Assembly: GCA_030278955.1 (NCBI GenBank)
Contig: JAOANR010000006.1
Span: forward strand, 7,649,915 to 7,713,914
From: Hygrophila difformis
Taxonomy: Eukaryota; Streptophyta; Magnoliopsida; Lamiales; Acanthaceae
Direction of reading: 5' to 3'
Length of the DNA stretch: 64,000 nt
How positions within the stretch are numbered: position 1 is the first letter of the stretch; each line of letters opens with the position of its first letter. The translations under genes and the position numbers were made by a program. A model generated the notes under the pieces. It was not told where the DNA came from and searched no databases. It worked only from the letters and a program-made list of their open reading frames with translations. Of the stretch, positions 46,680 through 58,526 are shown piece after piece.

Positions 46680-47361
46680 GTTTGTATACCCTTGCTTTTC
46701 TGTAATTAATGTTTATCAATAATTTTTTACTGCTGCTTTTGCCAGCTTTAAGCTTAATGATATGATTGCTTGAGGATAGATGCTAAGTTTGCATTAACTT
46801 TATTATAATAATTAAACCATTGCATAATACCCGTTACCTGTATACTCCTTTACTCTTTTAATATATTTCTCAACTCTATGTTTGGGTCTTAGTGTCCTAC
46901 TGTTTTAGTTTATATAAATCAGCCATGTTAATTCCTTTATGATAATGTCACCACAAGAATCTTAGTTTGAAGTTCTTTTCAAGCTCTTTCTAATCAAGGT
47001 TTGAAGTTCTTTTGTGGCTGTTGCAGTTTCTCTTAGTGAGAGTTAGAACTTTTGGAACAATATTATTTTTAATGTTAAAACAGGACTTGTAGGCGAATTG
47101 CATGCTCTGAAAGAACTTTTGTTGATGTTGCATGAACCAGTTTGGCAGCCAAGTGTTTGAGGGAAAATGGTACAACACTTTTTAAGGTTTGAGAAGAAAC
47201 AGTCAAGTTCATAATTGAATGCATGCAGTCCTTGTGATCACCAAGTTTTGAGTTGTGGCTAGTTCTTTGATACCAATTTAGTTGTGAATATACAGAAACT
47301 AAGTTAGAGCTATCTGTAACTAATGTCTTTCATGATGAGCGAATCACGTTTTATTTCAAGT

Positions 47362-47905
47362 AGGGTGCAGGTTAAACAATTGACAAATCCTGACACAGCC
47401 TTTGAATCAATCCTTGGTCATATTGTCTGCATGGCAGGGCATGGGCCCATTCACTGCGATTTCATTGAATTTAACATTATGGTATTGTATTACAGCACTT
47501 CCATAACACATTCTTCTTATCTATTTATTTGTTTATTTTTTTTTATAATTTTAGTTATTAAACTTTTGCTTCAAATGCGACAGGTTCTCCAAGTCCTTTT
47601 CCAAATTCTTGTTACATATGTTTGGCTTTTTATTGTGTCAGAACTTATTAATGCACTATTGATTTAAGTAAATAATTTTTCTTTCTTTTTTCCTCACAGA
47701 TTGATGATGATGAAAAGTCACAATTATCGATTTTCCACTTATGGTTTATGTTTCTCATCGAAATGCAAAGATGTATGTGTGCTGTCATTCCTCAATATCT
47801 CTTCTATGTTAGTTTGTGCTTTTACTAGGAAGACTAAAAGCGTGATATTTTCACTGGTTCCAGGCATGTTGACCGTGATGTGGAATGTATTTTAAGTTCT
47901 TTAGA
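47362..47905 (+). pseudogene. Captured fragment of RIO2 serine kinase
   Basis: Exon-like pieces: 47,362-47,481 (VQVKQLTNPDTAFESILGHI then GPIHCDFIEFNIM), 47,700-47,772 (IDDDEK, then after a frame change DFPLMVYVSHRNAK) and 47,864 to about 47,898 (DRDVEC). These match consecutive segments of the RIO2 kinase domain. They include the catalytic loop, where HCDFNEFNIM is expected and Asn is replaced by Ile, and the metal-binding region, where IDFPQMVSVSHRNA is expected. GT-AG-like borders remain. Frameshifts and lost residues mean no kinase can be made. RIO2 acts in 40S ribosome maturation; this copy is a relic inside the CACTA element. Confidence 0.8.
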
Positions 47906-48065
47906 AAGCGGTAAGCCATTAAGTGGTTTGTTTCAAAACCAAATGCATGAGTTCTGGGACTGCAAGTGATTAAATGGCTTTTTTCTGTACAGATAGTCCA
48001 ATTTCATGTCATGTTAGTCCAATTTCATGCCATGCACTTACAGTAATCGCATCTATCTTTTGCAG

Positions 48066-48166
48066 GCGAATCTAGAAGAAGTTAAGTCTCTTTATTTGGA
48101 TGCTAAATCTTCGGCAAATCTCCTTCAAGAGCAACAGGACATATATATAAAGAACTCTTTTATCTA
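48066..48166 (+). pseudogene. Third captured exon-like fragment, unidentified
   Basis: After a CAG acceptor-like site the frame reads ANLEEVKSLYLDAKSSANLL then QEQQD, a helical, charged segment typical of a real protein. I cannot name the source gene. It could belong to the same parent as one of the other pieces or to a third gene. Confidence 0.4.
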
Positions 48167-48470
48167 AAGTTGTTAACTTTTAGATGATGTATAACTATAA
48201 AGATGTTTTGTTTTGTTTTGTTTTTTTTTTTTTTTTATTTGAATAGATATATGAACATGATAGAGAAAAGAAATACATGTATGATGTACATTGTATAAAA
48301 GATTCTTTCTTGTTTGAAGAATGAGGGGTGTTTATAAATTTTATGTTTGTATTTCATATCCTATGTGTTTTTGATACTTTTGAAATTGTTGATGAATATG
48401 AATAGGAAAAATTGGTATTAGGGGAAAAAAATACTATATAAAAATATATTAATATATATATATTTTTTAA

Positions 48471-48473
<3 letters not shown>

Positions 48474-48500
<27 letters not shown>
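48474..48500. repeat. (TA)n repeat inside the CACTA element
   Basis: Uninterrupted TA run just before the right GC-rich subterminal zone. Confidence 0.9.
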
Positions 48501-48501
<1 letters not shown>

Positions 48502-48698
48502 GGGAGGTGAGGACATGGGTGACAAAACCTGTCCTCGCCATGGTTTTCCTCACCAAATTCGTCACCTCTTTCCTCGCCCCGTTCCTCGCCAATTTTGTCG
48601 CCTAAATCCTCGCCTGGTTCCTCGCCCATGTCCTTGCCTTGTTCCTCGCCTCCCAGGCGACAAAATGCTCGACGAACCCTGATAGGCGACGGACATCG

Positions 48699-48780
48699 AG
48701 GCGACGACACCTTTTCGTCGCCTATGTCCTCGCCTCCAGCTGGAGGCAAGGACATAGGCGACGAAAAGGTGTCGTCGCCT
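48699..48780. repeat. 82-bp near-perfect inverted repeat in CACTA subterminal zone
   Basis: Two 41-base arms (48,699-48,739 and 48,740-48,780) are complementary except for one position and meet without a spacer at CAGCTG. They are made of the GGCGACGA-type subterminal units. Confidence 0.9.
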
Positions 48781-48801
48781 CCTGGCGATTTTTTTGTAGT
48801 G

Positions 48802-50736
48802 TAAATAAAGACGCCTTCTATAAAATCAAAAGTCAAAACAAACAAAATATAGTAATATATATGATATAATAATGTTAATAATGTCCAAAAAAAACAAAAA
48901 AACCTAATTCCTCATACGGAGCAAATGATATAAAATAAAGAAATAACCATTATATTATTGTTTGTGTAATAAATATTTTATTTAAATATAAAATCCGTTT
49001 TACTATTTAATGTGACTTTTCTACGAGTATAAAGATAACTTGTAATAATTAAAATGAAAAAGATTCTAAAATTTATAAACCATTATTTGTATATAATTGA
49101 ATTCTTTTTAAAAGAGAGGAAATGAAATTAAAAGCATGGTGGATGGTGTTTTTATTACGAGTGTACTGAATTCCTCTGACTTTCCATTTTTTTTCCATTA
49201 TTCACACTGACACAATAAATTATTTGGATATTTATTACGTGTATATATGGGTAGTTGGGCGGATAGTGATGCCTCCTCTATCCACGCTGGGAATACAATT
49301 TTTAAAAAGTCTACTAGTAGTGGAGTAGAAGTATTATTTTGTTACTAGAAAATTATTCCAATTTAAATTTCCTTGAAAGATTCTCCTTTTTAACTCTCAA
49401 TAATTTTTGGATGGGATCTCTATCCTCTATCCTCTTTCTTTTTCTTTAATTTTTTCTTTTTCGCGTTTCATTTAATTAATATTCATATGCTTGTAAGTTG
49501 CACATGTATGATATTATATACAATATATTTATAACTTCTGAGACATTCAGAGGTAAGAAAAAGGGGTTATCCCAATCCTTACAAACTAATTATTGTTAGA
49601 TTCATCATCCTAATTTTCTTGAAATTCCACAACACGATTACTTACCTTAAAGTATGCATATCTTTCGAAGCTTCTTGTATGATGTAATGGTTTAATCTTC
49701 ATGCCAAAAGTTTATTGGACACACTCCCAAATTTTAACTAGCTAGAAGGATATCTTGAATGATGTTCGTATACATTTCAAATCGCTTCAATTCGCAATGT
49801 ATTATATACTACTATATTTAATACTACTCTATCCAAACCCATCATCCTCATCATTTCCGGCCGCCTCTTTACTAATAATTTATACTACTAAACTCTAGCT
49901 CTTCAAGTAATCTAAAGATATGATCCAAATTATAATCCACAAAAGTTCAAGGAATTAAACTCAGGGAAAAGAACAACACAACAGAAAAATTATGTAAAAC
50001 TCATCGAGCATGCATGCATGTTGTTATCATCGAACTAGTAAAATTTTACTCTCAGTTCATTCTTCCATTCTCAGTGGTTTTCTGTATAATCAATCATCTT
50101 TGATTAAATTAACTCACAGTAACTCCACAATAACTCCGTCTCATCATCACTTCCACAACAAACTCAGAAGTTTCAGCATAGTCCCACGTAAATATTTGTT
50201 AAGCAACATTACAGCTGTGTTCATTTCCATTTCTCTTAACGAAGAAATGGAAAAGCACAACAATATTATACCGCGATTGCACCCTTATCAGTTTCCATAT
50301 AGTTTACCATTTTTTCTTCCAACCAAAGTGGCCCAGAAAACGGAAAGTTGATTTCTTATCTATTACACACACTCATACACACGTAGTATATGCCATAATA
50401 ATAAGAATGATTTTCTGGGAGTCCATGCAGTTGGTCTCCGGGTCCGCTCATCAGCATTATTATAATCTGGAAACTAAAATAAAACCATAATAAGCAGGAT
50501 ATTTGTTCTACTTGCATAATTGGGTGGTTGCCTGCATTCTGGTTGGTCACTTTCTGAAACTTTATTCACTTCATCAGAAATCAAAATTGAAAGGGACACC
50601 TTTAATTAATTTAGCTAGCTAGCAATGAAGCTCAATCAAACCTAATTAATGATGGGATGATATGATAGCGGGTAAATCTTGAAATATATATATAGTAGTA
50701 ATTAATAGTACAACATTTGAAACTAAATCATCAGAG
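48802..50736. other. Intergenic region, no gene identified
   Basis: AT-rich. A 113-codon plus frame at 50,010-50,351 has no recognisable domain. The right end probably includes the 3' UTR of the HLH/ACT gene. Confidence 0.45.
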
Positions 50737-51522
50737 CTAGTTAATTAATGATGATGATGATGAGGAGGAGGAGGTGGAGGATGTGGAAGATGATGATTTT
50801 CTGGTTTGAGTTTGGATGACATTGAGAATAGATTGAGTCAAGAGGGTGGCATCAATATGATGATTAGTAGCCTCAACAATGGCTTCCATCCCAAAGAAGT
50901 GATTGCAGCTAACCCTTGCTTGGACCACATTCAGATTCATTCTCTCAAAGGCCTCCAGGATTGAGACCAGCAGCTCCTCCCCTTTCTTACAAGTCACCAT
51001 TACTGTCAGATACCCTGTCCCAACATTCTCCACTTTCACTTCCTGCGTCTCATTACAAGAATTCGCATTCATCAAAACCCTATCGTCTACCTACCTCACT
51101 ACAAATTAATGAATTGCATTAACTAATTAAGTACTACATGTTACTCTTCTAGCAATCCTTAAATATAAGTTATTTTAGATAAGATAGTTTGTCCCAAATT
51201 CAAGTTATTTTCATATGAGAGAGAGGGGAAAGGAGTAGCACTTGGATATGGTTTATGAGGTATTGATACTCTCTTTTGATGGCTTCCACTTGGAGCCTCA
51301 AGTTGTAGATGTACACATATGCATCCATTATAATGGAGCTCCTCTTCGCCTGTTACAAGTCATTCACAAATACACACAATTAGCAAAAGTTTCTGTAGAA
51401 GGACAATGAACATGTAACGAAATGAAAGTGAATATAAATTTTACTGATTTGGATTTGATTAGGGTTTTCAAAGTCTCAAGTTTTCTGCGGACGGCAATCC
51501 TCCTTTGCAGTCTGGATGCCAT
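50737..51522 (-). CDS. Atypical HLH-like protein with C-terminal ACT-like domain
   Basis: Three exons on the minus strand: 51522-51445, 51349-51242 and 51042-50737, giving 163 residues, all in phase 0. Exon 1 and exon 2 encode two amphipathic helices, MASRLQRRIAVRRKLETLKT and SSIIMDAYVYIYNLRLQVEA with IKREYQYL, like a helix-loop-helix with a very short loop. The loop junction coincides with intron 1. Exon 3 gives an ACT-like fold (VKVENVGTGYLTVMVTCKKG, then LLVSILEAFERMNLNVVQAR) and ends in a Ser-rich tail. This layout matches plant bHLH-type proteins with a C-terminal ACT dimerisation domain. The classic basic DNA-contact residues (His-Glu-Arg) are not seen, so it may act by dimerisation rather than direct E-box binding. 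The acceptor of exon 3 was chosen because stops lie just upstream in the other frames. Confidence 0.75.
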
Positions 51523-52269
51523 CTCTTTGGATCTTCCTGCAAAAATTGGTGTAGTGCAAAATTAGAGGATGATGATGATGATGATGGGGGTGATGATGAT
51601 ACATGCTTATACTTCATTGGAGGGTTTATATAGAGAATGAAATATGATGGGGCTTGGGAGAGTCACGGAATGTCAAGACAGGGTACTGACATCCCATTGT
51701 CCTTATTCTGTAAGAATTATGCATTCCAATAAATCCCAAAAGTACTTCAATTATGACTCCTAATCAATGCCTAATGATTGCGACTCATCATGCATATGGT
51801 TATTACACAACACGCGGAAAGGAATAAGGAATTCACCCAATTTCATCATATTCCCCATTTCATTTCAAATCAAATCAAAACTAGGGTTTCCAATTGCATA
51901 AGATGCCAAATAATTGGGTCTTCATTATATTATTAGTGTCAAATCTGATGCAGAGCACGAAACATTTCAGAAGAAGAGAATGACAGCAGGAATCCTCACA
52001 GAAGTGTCGATGTCAAAAACAAATAATACTACAAAGCATCAAAACTGCAAAAAGATCAAATTCAGGCAATTAGGAGAGGTGAAAAAACAAAAGGGAGAGA
52101 TCAGAGAGACGGTAGTACTATTATTGTGTAGGGCAGGCATAGAACGTTTACAAACATTTGAATTAATTCCAAAGTAGTGGTAGTACGAAATGAAGAATGG
52201 GGGTGCAGTGCAGTGCAGAGCTGCTATGCCTATCATCAGACATAATCATATCAAAGCAGGTGTTGCAGA

Positions 52270-52303
<34 letters not shown>

Positions 52304-53837
52304 AAACAGTATATGTATGGAATTATGAATGAATGTAAACACAAAATGGTGTTGGGGTGTGATTTGTCCCGTCTGTCTAATATCACGAGAGGAGCTTATA
52401 AGTTCTACTTTCTGTCCTATGGTTTGGCGTGGTTTCGTTTTGTCTTTCCAGCTGATCTCTATTCTCTATCTTAGACAGTACTGCCTGTCCCTCTGATAGT
52501 CACATGCCCCTGTCAATTAGTAGTATTACAGACCCCACCCACCCATGAACCCCTACCCCTGCCTATGTCGTCTTTGTGCTGCCTCTACACCCTTCATATT
52601 AGTCGACATATATCCCTCCCTACCCCCCTTTCATTCTTCCATTCCTGAAACTACAATTAAAGACACAAATTAGTTATATTTATAAAAAGGATGGCTTTTA
52701 TTTAATTTAAACATGTCTAATTATTACACAATCAGGTCAATTGTAACATACTATCAACTTTTCAAATATGCATTAAAAGCTTGCATGACTAGATGATTAC
52801 AACGATATAATTCACATAGTACGAGCTTGCTTGGTTAGTTCAGCTGTGTTGGGTTTTGGGTGGATGGTTTTTGCAACAGTAATTTGACTCAACATGTCAG
52901 CCTTCTTTATAGTACAATATGTCCTAAATTATGTTAAAATTTTGCAGTATATCCAAAGTGAATCCACTGGAAAAAAGGAAAAAAAAAAAAACTACGTACA
53001 ATCTCTTGTCAAAGTATTAAAGCTCCCTAAGCTCTACACTAAACAAAAGAGCTAATTGTCATCTAATCAAGCGTTTGTTTGATTCCTCCGCCAGCTTCAA
53101 TTGTGTCGATTACAAACAATGCACATTTTCACTTTAGTTCTAATTAATGTAATCCATCTTTTCAATATATATAGCCTCTTTTCAAAAGTAATTTCAAGTT
53201 CTAAATGTTTCTTTCATTCTTTCGTCTATTAACTTGCAATAAACAGAAAAAACCAAATGCTACACTCTCCCCATTCTGTTTTACTTTTTTTTTTTTTTTT
53301 TATTTACTTTCATTTTCTGATGTTTCAAAATATTGCTCTGTTTCTCTTCTTTTTTTAAATCAATTTTATTCAACCACATGAATATATTATTGTATTACAT
53401 GTACATAAATACTAGTAACGACTAAAACCCAGGCAAATAAGAGAGTACATATACTAATACATTCATTTGGAAGAAATGATGATTCTTTTTGATGAAATGA
53501 ATATAAAAGGCCAAAGAGAGAAACAAGAAGCGTACTTGATTCTTGAAGATAGCATCAGTATGACAAGACCTCTCCCTAAATAATTTTTGTAAGCATTCTT
53601 CATAGGCATGCATAAATATGGCAGAAGCAGAAAGAATAGTTGCAGACCCAACATATTGGAATTTAGCTATTACTCCTACTTCCTTTTCCCGAACGTGACT
53701 CACCTATGACTCTATGACCTATCTATCCTATCCACCATGTACGTACTAGTAGTATGATGCATCTATGATCTATTCTTTCGTATCTATAGTTTTTTTGTTC
53801 TTTCCATCCCCTTTCTAGAGATGGGCTTCGTTTGTTT
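51523..53837. other. Intergenic region between HLH/ACT gene and retrotransposon
   Basis: The first part is the upstream flank of the HLH/ACT gene, with an ATG-rich GATGAT run at about 51,568-51,600. A TG microsatellite lies at 52,271-52,301. A 93-codon minus frame (53,422-53,703) has no recognised domain. No gene is called. Confidence 0.45.
52271..52301. repeat. (TG)n microsatellite
   Basis: About 15 TG units. Confidence 0.95.
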
Positions 53838-53842
53838 CTGTC

Positions 53843-54266
53843 TGTTGCGGAAGTGTACCCAAATTAGCCAAATGCAGCAAAATAAACAGACACAGAGAAT
53901 TTACGTGGTTCGGTCAAATCGACCTACATCCACAGGCAAAAGGAGAAACAAATTTTACTATGAGAGGAAATATTACAAAAGGGTTTGGACAATAAATTTC
54001 CGGACCCACAAAACCCACTCAACAAATGTAGACTCTTCACAAAAGAAAAGCCTACCAAAACACCTAACACTCTCTGGGCCAAATTTGCCCACTAAATTCA
54101 GCAGGCAGAAGAAAGCTTTGCAGGCTGCTTTTCTTCTGCTGCTTGGTGTGTTTGATTCAGGCACAAAGGCCTGGTATTTATAGGGAGAAATGGGATGGGG
54201 AGCCATTAATGCTCCACCTAATACCGTGTGTGCCCATACCCCAAGTGGGAGGCACCACACCCAACA
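53843..54266 (-). repeat. 3' LTR of the copia element
   Basis: Reads TGTTGCGGAAGTGTACCC ... CACCACACCCAACA on the plus strand. No difference from the other LTR was seen by eye. A TATAAATA box lies near 54,174-54,183 on the minus strand. Confidence 0.95.
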
Positions 54267-54448
54267 AATCTCCACCTTGGTGCATCCCAGGTAAAGTTGA
54301 ATACTGAGTAGGCTCCACCTTGATCTCAAACCTTTCCCAAAAATATATGTACTCAAACCATGCACACAAATGTGTCCAACGGTACTCCAATTCTTCTTTC
54401 GCCTCCAAATTTCCCACCATGGGAAAACAAAATGCCTCGAAGAGGCAG

Positions 54449-57400
54449 TCAACAGCTCAAAACATTTAGCAAGTCCAAGCAATGTCGAAACTTGCTATGA
54501 GGTACAGGTTTAGTGAACATATCTGCAGGATTATCTGCCGTGGCAATCTTCTGCACTTTGATCCTCGATTCTGATCTCAGAAAATGATATCTCACATCAA
54601 TGTGTTTGGTTCTCTCATGATGAACATGATCCTTAGCCAAACATATTGCACTGAGATTATCACAAAACACAACTGCTTGATCTTGATGTAGACCGAGATT
54701 GCTAACCAGTCCTTTTAACCAAATTCCCTCTTTGGCAGCCTCTGTCAACGCCATGTATTCTGCCTCCGTAGTAGACAGTGTCACTGTAGCCTGCAGAGTT
54801 GCTTTCCAACTAACGACAGAACCTCCAAGAGTGAAAACATAACCAGTCATTGATCTCCTGCTATCCACATCTCCAGCATAATCAGAATCAGAATACCCAA
54901 TCACCGAACACTGCAAGTCGCCTCCATAAATGAGACCAACATCAGATGTACCTCTCAAGTAGCGAAAAATTCGCTTCACAGCAAGCCAATGCTCTTTTCC
55001 CGGGTTCGCCATGAATCGGCTAACCACGCTGACTGCCTGTGCCAAATCAGGTCTAGTGCACACCATGGCATACATCAAGCTGCCCACTGCACTAGAATAT
55101 GGAACCTTTGCCATATACTCCTTCTCAGCTTCAGATTTAGGTGCAAAGGTAGCTGAGAGTTGTGTATTAGTAGCACATGGAGTATTCAAAGGTTTCGCCG
55201 AAGACATTCCGAACTTTGACAGAACCTTCTGGATGTAGCTTTTCTGTGACAAGAAAAGCTTCTTCTGATTTCTATCTCGATAGATCTCCATCCCCAGAAT
55301 TTTCTGCGCTGCACCCAAATCCTTCATGTCGAACTCTGCACTCAGTAGACCTTTCAATTTCTGAATATCGGCCTTGTTCCGTGCAGCAATGAGCATGTCA
55401 TCTACATACAGAAGCAAATAGATCGAACCATCTTCCAACTTCTTGTGATAAACACAACAATCATATGGACTTCTGTTGTAGCCAAGCTCAACCATATAGC
55501 TATCAAATCTTTTATACCACTGTCTCGGAGATTGCTTCAGACCATATAATGGTCTCTTCAATTTGCAAACATGGTTTTCTTTTCCTGGTACAAGAAAACC
55601 TTCAGGCTGAGATATATAGATCTCCTCCTCCAATTCCCCATGAAGAAAGGCTGTCTTCACATCTAGTTGTTCGAGCTCCAGATCCTGATGCGCTACCATA
55701 GCCAACAGGACACGAATGGAAGTGTGTCTGACCACAGGTGAGAAAATCTCATTGTAATCAACTCCTTCCCTCTGAGTAAATCCTCTAGCAACTAGTCGGG
55801 CCTTGTATCGTATGCCCTCAGCTGGTGAAACACCTTCCTTTCTTTTGAAGATCCATTTGCAAGTAACAATCTTCCTTTCAGGTGGTTGTTTGACTAGCTC
55901 CCAAGTGTCGTTCTTATGTAACGACTCCATTTCATCTCCCATTGCAGCAAGCCACTGTACAGACTCGCCACATGATACGGCTTCTTTGTAAGTGGAGGGC
56001 TCAGAATAATTCAAATCTTCAGCTGTTTGTAGAGCATAGCAGACAAAATCTCGATATCTGCTAGGAGGTTGGACACCCACCCTTCTAGCACGATCATAAG
56101 CAATTCCTTGCTTCTGTACATCAGCTGAACTAGATGGTCGGTTGATTTCGGGTGGCTCAACTTCAGTTGATTGATTTGAATCCAAGTGCACTTCCTGCTC
56201 TTGCTCAAGCTCTCGTTGTTCATCTGAATCATCAGGTGAAAGTTGAAGCTCCACCTTACTGTCAGCACCCGAATTTTCTGAGACATTCACCACCTTCGTA
56301 GGCATACTGAGGATAGAATTCTCGTCAAACACCACACTTCTGCTCAAGATAACTCTTTTCTCAGAAGGTGACCAAATTCTGAATCCCTTAACGCCATCTC
56401 CATATCCTACGAAAACGCCCTTCTTTGCTCTGGGCTCCAGTTTCCCCTCGCTTACGTGATAATAAGCCGCACATCCAAAAGATTTCAAATTCGAGTAATC
56501 ATAGGAATTACCCGACCAAACCTCATAAGGAATCCGACAATCAATTCCAGTATGAGGTCCCCGATTGATCAGAAAGCAAGCAGTGCTAACTGCTTCTGCC
56601 CAAAAGCTCCTTGGCAATCCAGAATTTGAGAGCATGCAGCGTGCCCTCTCCAAAAGCGTCTGATTCATACGCTCTGCCACTCCATTTTGCTGTGGAGTGT
56701 TCCTGACTGTGTGATGCCGTACAATTCCATTGTTCTTGCAGAACTCATTGAATTCCCTCGAACAGAATTCCAAACCATTATCAGTTCGAAGCCTTTTAAT
56801 CTTCTTGTTGGTCTGGTTCTCTACCAATGCCTTCCACTGCTTGAATCTCAAGAAAGCTTCGCCCTTTTCCTTCATCATGATTACCCAAGTCATCCTTGAA
56901 TAATCATCGATAATGGATAAGAAGTATCTGCTGCCTCCAAGCGACTCAACTCGTGAAGGACCCCAACAGTCAGAATGAATGTAATCCAACGTCGACTTTG
57001 TTCTGTGAGTTGCCTTTCCAAATTTGGTACGATGTAATTTACCAAATGTGCAGTGCTCACAGAATCCGAACTCAGCTAACTTCTGACCTTCAAGAAGACC
57101 ACGACTTGACAGGATCTGCATTCCCCTCTGACTCATATGCCCAAGTCTAATATGCCATAACTTGGACATATCAGAAGTATCAGCAACAGCAGCTACAGAA
57201 TCTACTACAGTAGATCCCTGCACAACATACAGAGATCCATGCAAGACTCCTTTCAAAACCACGGACGATCCCTTCATGATGTAGAGTTCTCCATGCTCCC
57301 CTTCGTATCTGAAACCCTTATTGTCAAGGACTCTTAAGGATATCAGGTTCTTCTTCAGCTTTGGAACATGTCTGACATCGTGCAGAGTTGCAATTTCACC

Positions 57401-58399
57401 GGCATGTGTTCTAAGCTTGATAGAACCAATCCCAGCTGTCTTACAGACAGAATCATTTGCCATAAAAACATTTCCTCCATCGACTGGTTCGTAGCTCGAA
57501 AACCACTCTTTGTTAGGACACATGTGGTATGATGCTCCAGAATCAAGAACCCATACATCATCTTGCGATGGTTGCACGCTTGTGACCAAAGCCAAATGAT
57601 CCTCTGGATCTGTATCGCCGTTGACCGCAACAGAGACAGACTCCTGTTGCGTTCCCTGTTGTTGCTTCTTCATCATCTTGGGACACTGGGTCTTCCAATG
57701 TCCTTTCTCTTTACAATAATTGCATACATCACCTGGCTTGGGACCTTTAACAAAAGACTTTTTCTTCTTTTGTTTTACAAATTTTCCATGTCCCTTGCCA
57801 GTGCTAACAACGAGCCCAGCAGCCTGATCATCTACATTACTCGAAGATGCCTTATGGCGCAATTCCCTACTATGCAGAGCAGCACGTACATCTTCTAAAC
57901 TGACAGTATCTTTACCAACTATAAATGACTGTACAAAATTTTCAAATGATAGTGGTAAAGATACTAATAATATCAATGCAGCATCTTCGTCCTCGATAAC
58001 GACATCAATATTACGCAACTCCAGCAAGATAGTGTTTAATCTATCGAGATGGTCTCGAAGAGATGTACCTTCCTGCATCCGTAGGCTGAACAAACGTTGC
58101 TTTAATAGCAACTTGTTGGTTAAAGACTTAGTCATATAAAGACTTTCTAGTTTTAACCACAGACCAGACGCCTTTGTTTCCATCGCAACTTCGGTAATGA
58201 CATCATCTGCTAGGCACAGTAAAATGGTTGAATGAGCCTTCTCCTCCAGGCTCACCATCTCAGCATTATCTGGATCTATCTTTTCCTTCAGTGGAGCCCA
58301 CAGGCCTTGTTGCTTTAACAAAGCCCGCATTTTAATTTGCCAAAGACTAAAACTATTCCTCCCCGTGAACTTGTCAACCTTAATATTTATGGCCGACAT
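54449..58399 (-). CDS. Gag-pol polyprotein of the copia element
   Basis: A single uninterrupted frame of 1,316 residues from the ATG at 58,399 (the open frame extends further up but without an ATG). Gag is N-terminal ([19 protein letters not shown] onward) with a CCHC zinc knuckle [14 protein letters not shown] at about 226-239. The aspartic protease has DSGAS at about 286-290. A pre-integrase HHCC-like segment ([18 protein letters not shown]) leads into the integrase catalytic triad, near Asp477 (HSDCWGP), Asp540 (RTDNG) and Glu576 (GVAERMN). Reverse transcriptase shows [14 protein letters not shown] and the YVDDM catalytic box at about 998-1002. RNase H shows [16 protein letters not shown] and the final KHIDVRYHF. 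No frameshift or stop is present, so all enzymatic parts look functional. This is established copia architecture; actual activity is inferred. Confidence 0.95.
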   Translation of the reverse strand: MSAINIKVDKFTGRNSFSLWQIKMRALLKQQGLWAPLKEKIDPDNAEMVSLEEKAHSTILLCLADDVITEVAMETKASGLWLKLESLYMTKSLTNKLLLKQRLFSLRMQEGTSLRDHLDRLNTILLELRNIDVVIEDEDAALILLVSLPLSFENFVQSFIVGKDTVSLEDVRAALHSRELRHKASSSNVDDQAAGLVVSTGKGHGKFVKQKKKKSFVKGPKPGDVCNYCKEKGHWKTQCPKMMKKQQQGTQQESVSVAVNGDTDPEDHLALVTSVQPSQDDVWVLDSGASYHMCPNKEWFSSYEPVDGGNVFMANDSVCKTAGIGSIKLRTHAGEIATLHDVRHVPKLKKNLISLRVLDNKGFRYEGEHGELYIMKGSSVVLKGVLHGSLYVVQGSTVVDSVAAVADTSDMSKLWHIRLGHMSQRGMQILSSRGLLEGQKLAEFGFCEHCTFGKLHRTKFGKATHRTKSTLDYIHSDCWGPSRVESLGGSRYFLSIIDDYSRMTWVIMMKEKGEAFLRFKQWKALVENQTNKKIKRLRTDNGLEFCSREFNEFCKNNGIVRHHTVRNTPQQNGVAERMNQTLLERARCMLSNSGLPRSFWAEAVSTACFLINRGPHTGIDCRIPYEVWSGNSYDYSNLKSFGCAAYYHVSEGKLEPRAKKGVFVGYGDGVKGFRIWSPSEKRVILSRSVVFDENSILSMPTKVVNVSENSGADSKVELQLSPDDSDEQRELEQEQEVHLDSNQSTEVEPPEINRPSSSADVQKQGIAYDRARRVGVQPPSRYRDFVCYALQTAEDLNYSEPSTYKEAVSCGESVQWLAAMGDEMESLHKNDTWELVKQPPERKIVTCKWIFKRKEGVSPAEGIRYKARLVARGFTQREGVDYNEIFSPVVRHTSIRVLLAMVAHQDLELEQLDVKTAFLHGELEEEIYISQPEGFLVPGKENHVCKLKRPLYGLKQSPRQWYKRFDSYMVELGYNRSPYDCCVYHKKLEDGSIYLLLYVDDMLIAARNKADIQKLKGLLSAEFDMKDLGAAQKILGMEIYRDRNQKKLFLSQKSYIQKVLSKFGMSSAKPLNTPCATNTQLSATFAPKSEAEKEYMAKVPYSSAVGSLMYAMVCTRPDLAQAVSVVSRFMANPGKEHWLAVKRIFRYLRGTSDVGLIYGGDLQCSVIGYSDSDYAGDVDSRRSMTGYVFTLGGSVVSWKATLQATVTLSTTEAEYMALTEAAKEGIWLKGLVSNLGLHQDQAVVFCDNLSAICLAKDHVHHERTKHIDVRYHFLRSESRIKVQKIATADNPADMFTKPVPHSKFRHCLDLLNVLSC

Positions 58400-58511
58400 T
58401 TTGCTAACAAGAGGCACAAACAAATCTCACAAAAGGGTAGCTTAACCGAGATGCGTTTCTGATGTGGAAGATCAGATTAACTGCGACCACAGAGCATACT
58501 ACGCAATCAGG

Positions 58512-58523
58512 GCTCTGATACCA
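58512..58523 (-). promoter_or_regulatory. Primer binding site of the copia element
   Basis: The minus strand reads TGGTATCAGAGC, complementary to the 3' end of plant initiator methionine tRNA. It lies three bases inside the 5' LTR, the standard place for minus-strand priming. Confidence 0.92.
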
Positions 58524-58526
58524 GTT

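Larger units (their letters stand above)
44251..48801. mobile_element. Non-autonomous CACTA (En/Spm) element carrying captured gene fragments
   Basis: 4,551 bp that begin CACTACAAGAATTATGCC and end GGCGATTTTTTTGTAGTG, the diagnostic CACTA/TAGTG termini. TAA stands directly outside each end (44,248-44,250 and 48,802-48,804), the expected 3-bp duplication. Both subterminal zones are GC-rich and carry many copies of GGCGACGA and CCTCGCC in both orientations, probable transposase binding sites. No transposase frame exists. The interior (about 44,880-48,350) contains exon and intron pieces of host genes, described separately. A hAT MITE has inserted at 44,467. The intact ends and target site suggest the element moved as one unit after capture. 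Confidence 0.88.

Noticed and set aside
46018..47905. A functional OLA1 or RIO2 gene
   Set aside because: Only internal exons are present, with premature stops, a frame-shifting deletion and missing catalytic or nucleotide-binding segments. They are inside a transposon.
48354..48845. 163-codon minus-strand frame with GEE/GDE repeats
   Set aside because: Produced by the GGCGAGGA-type subterminal repeats of the CACTA element, crossing its terminus.
53422..53703. 93-codon minus-strand open frame near the retrotransposon
   Set aside because: The sequence is not recognised and ends in low-complexity hydrophobic residues; support is too weak for a gene call.
53821..54183. Open frames of 113-169 codons on both strands in the LTRs
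   Set aside because: They are repeated identically in both LTRs, overlap promoter and polyadenylation regions of the retrotransposon, and have no protein-domain signal.
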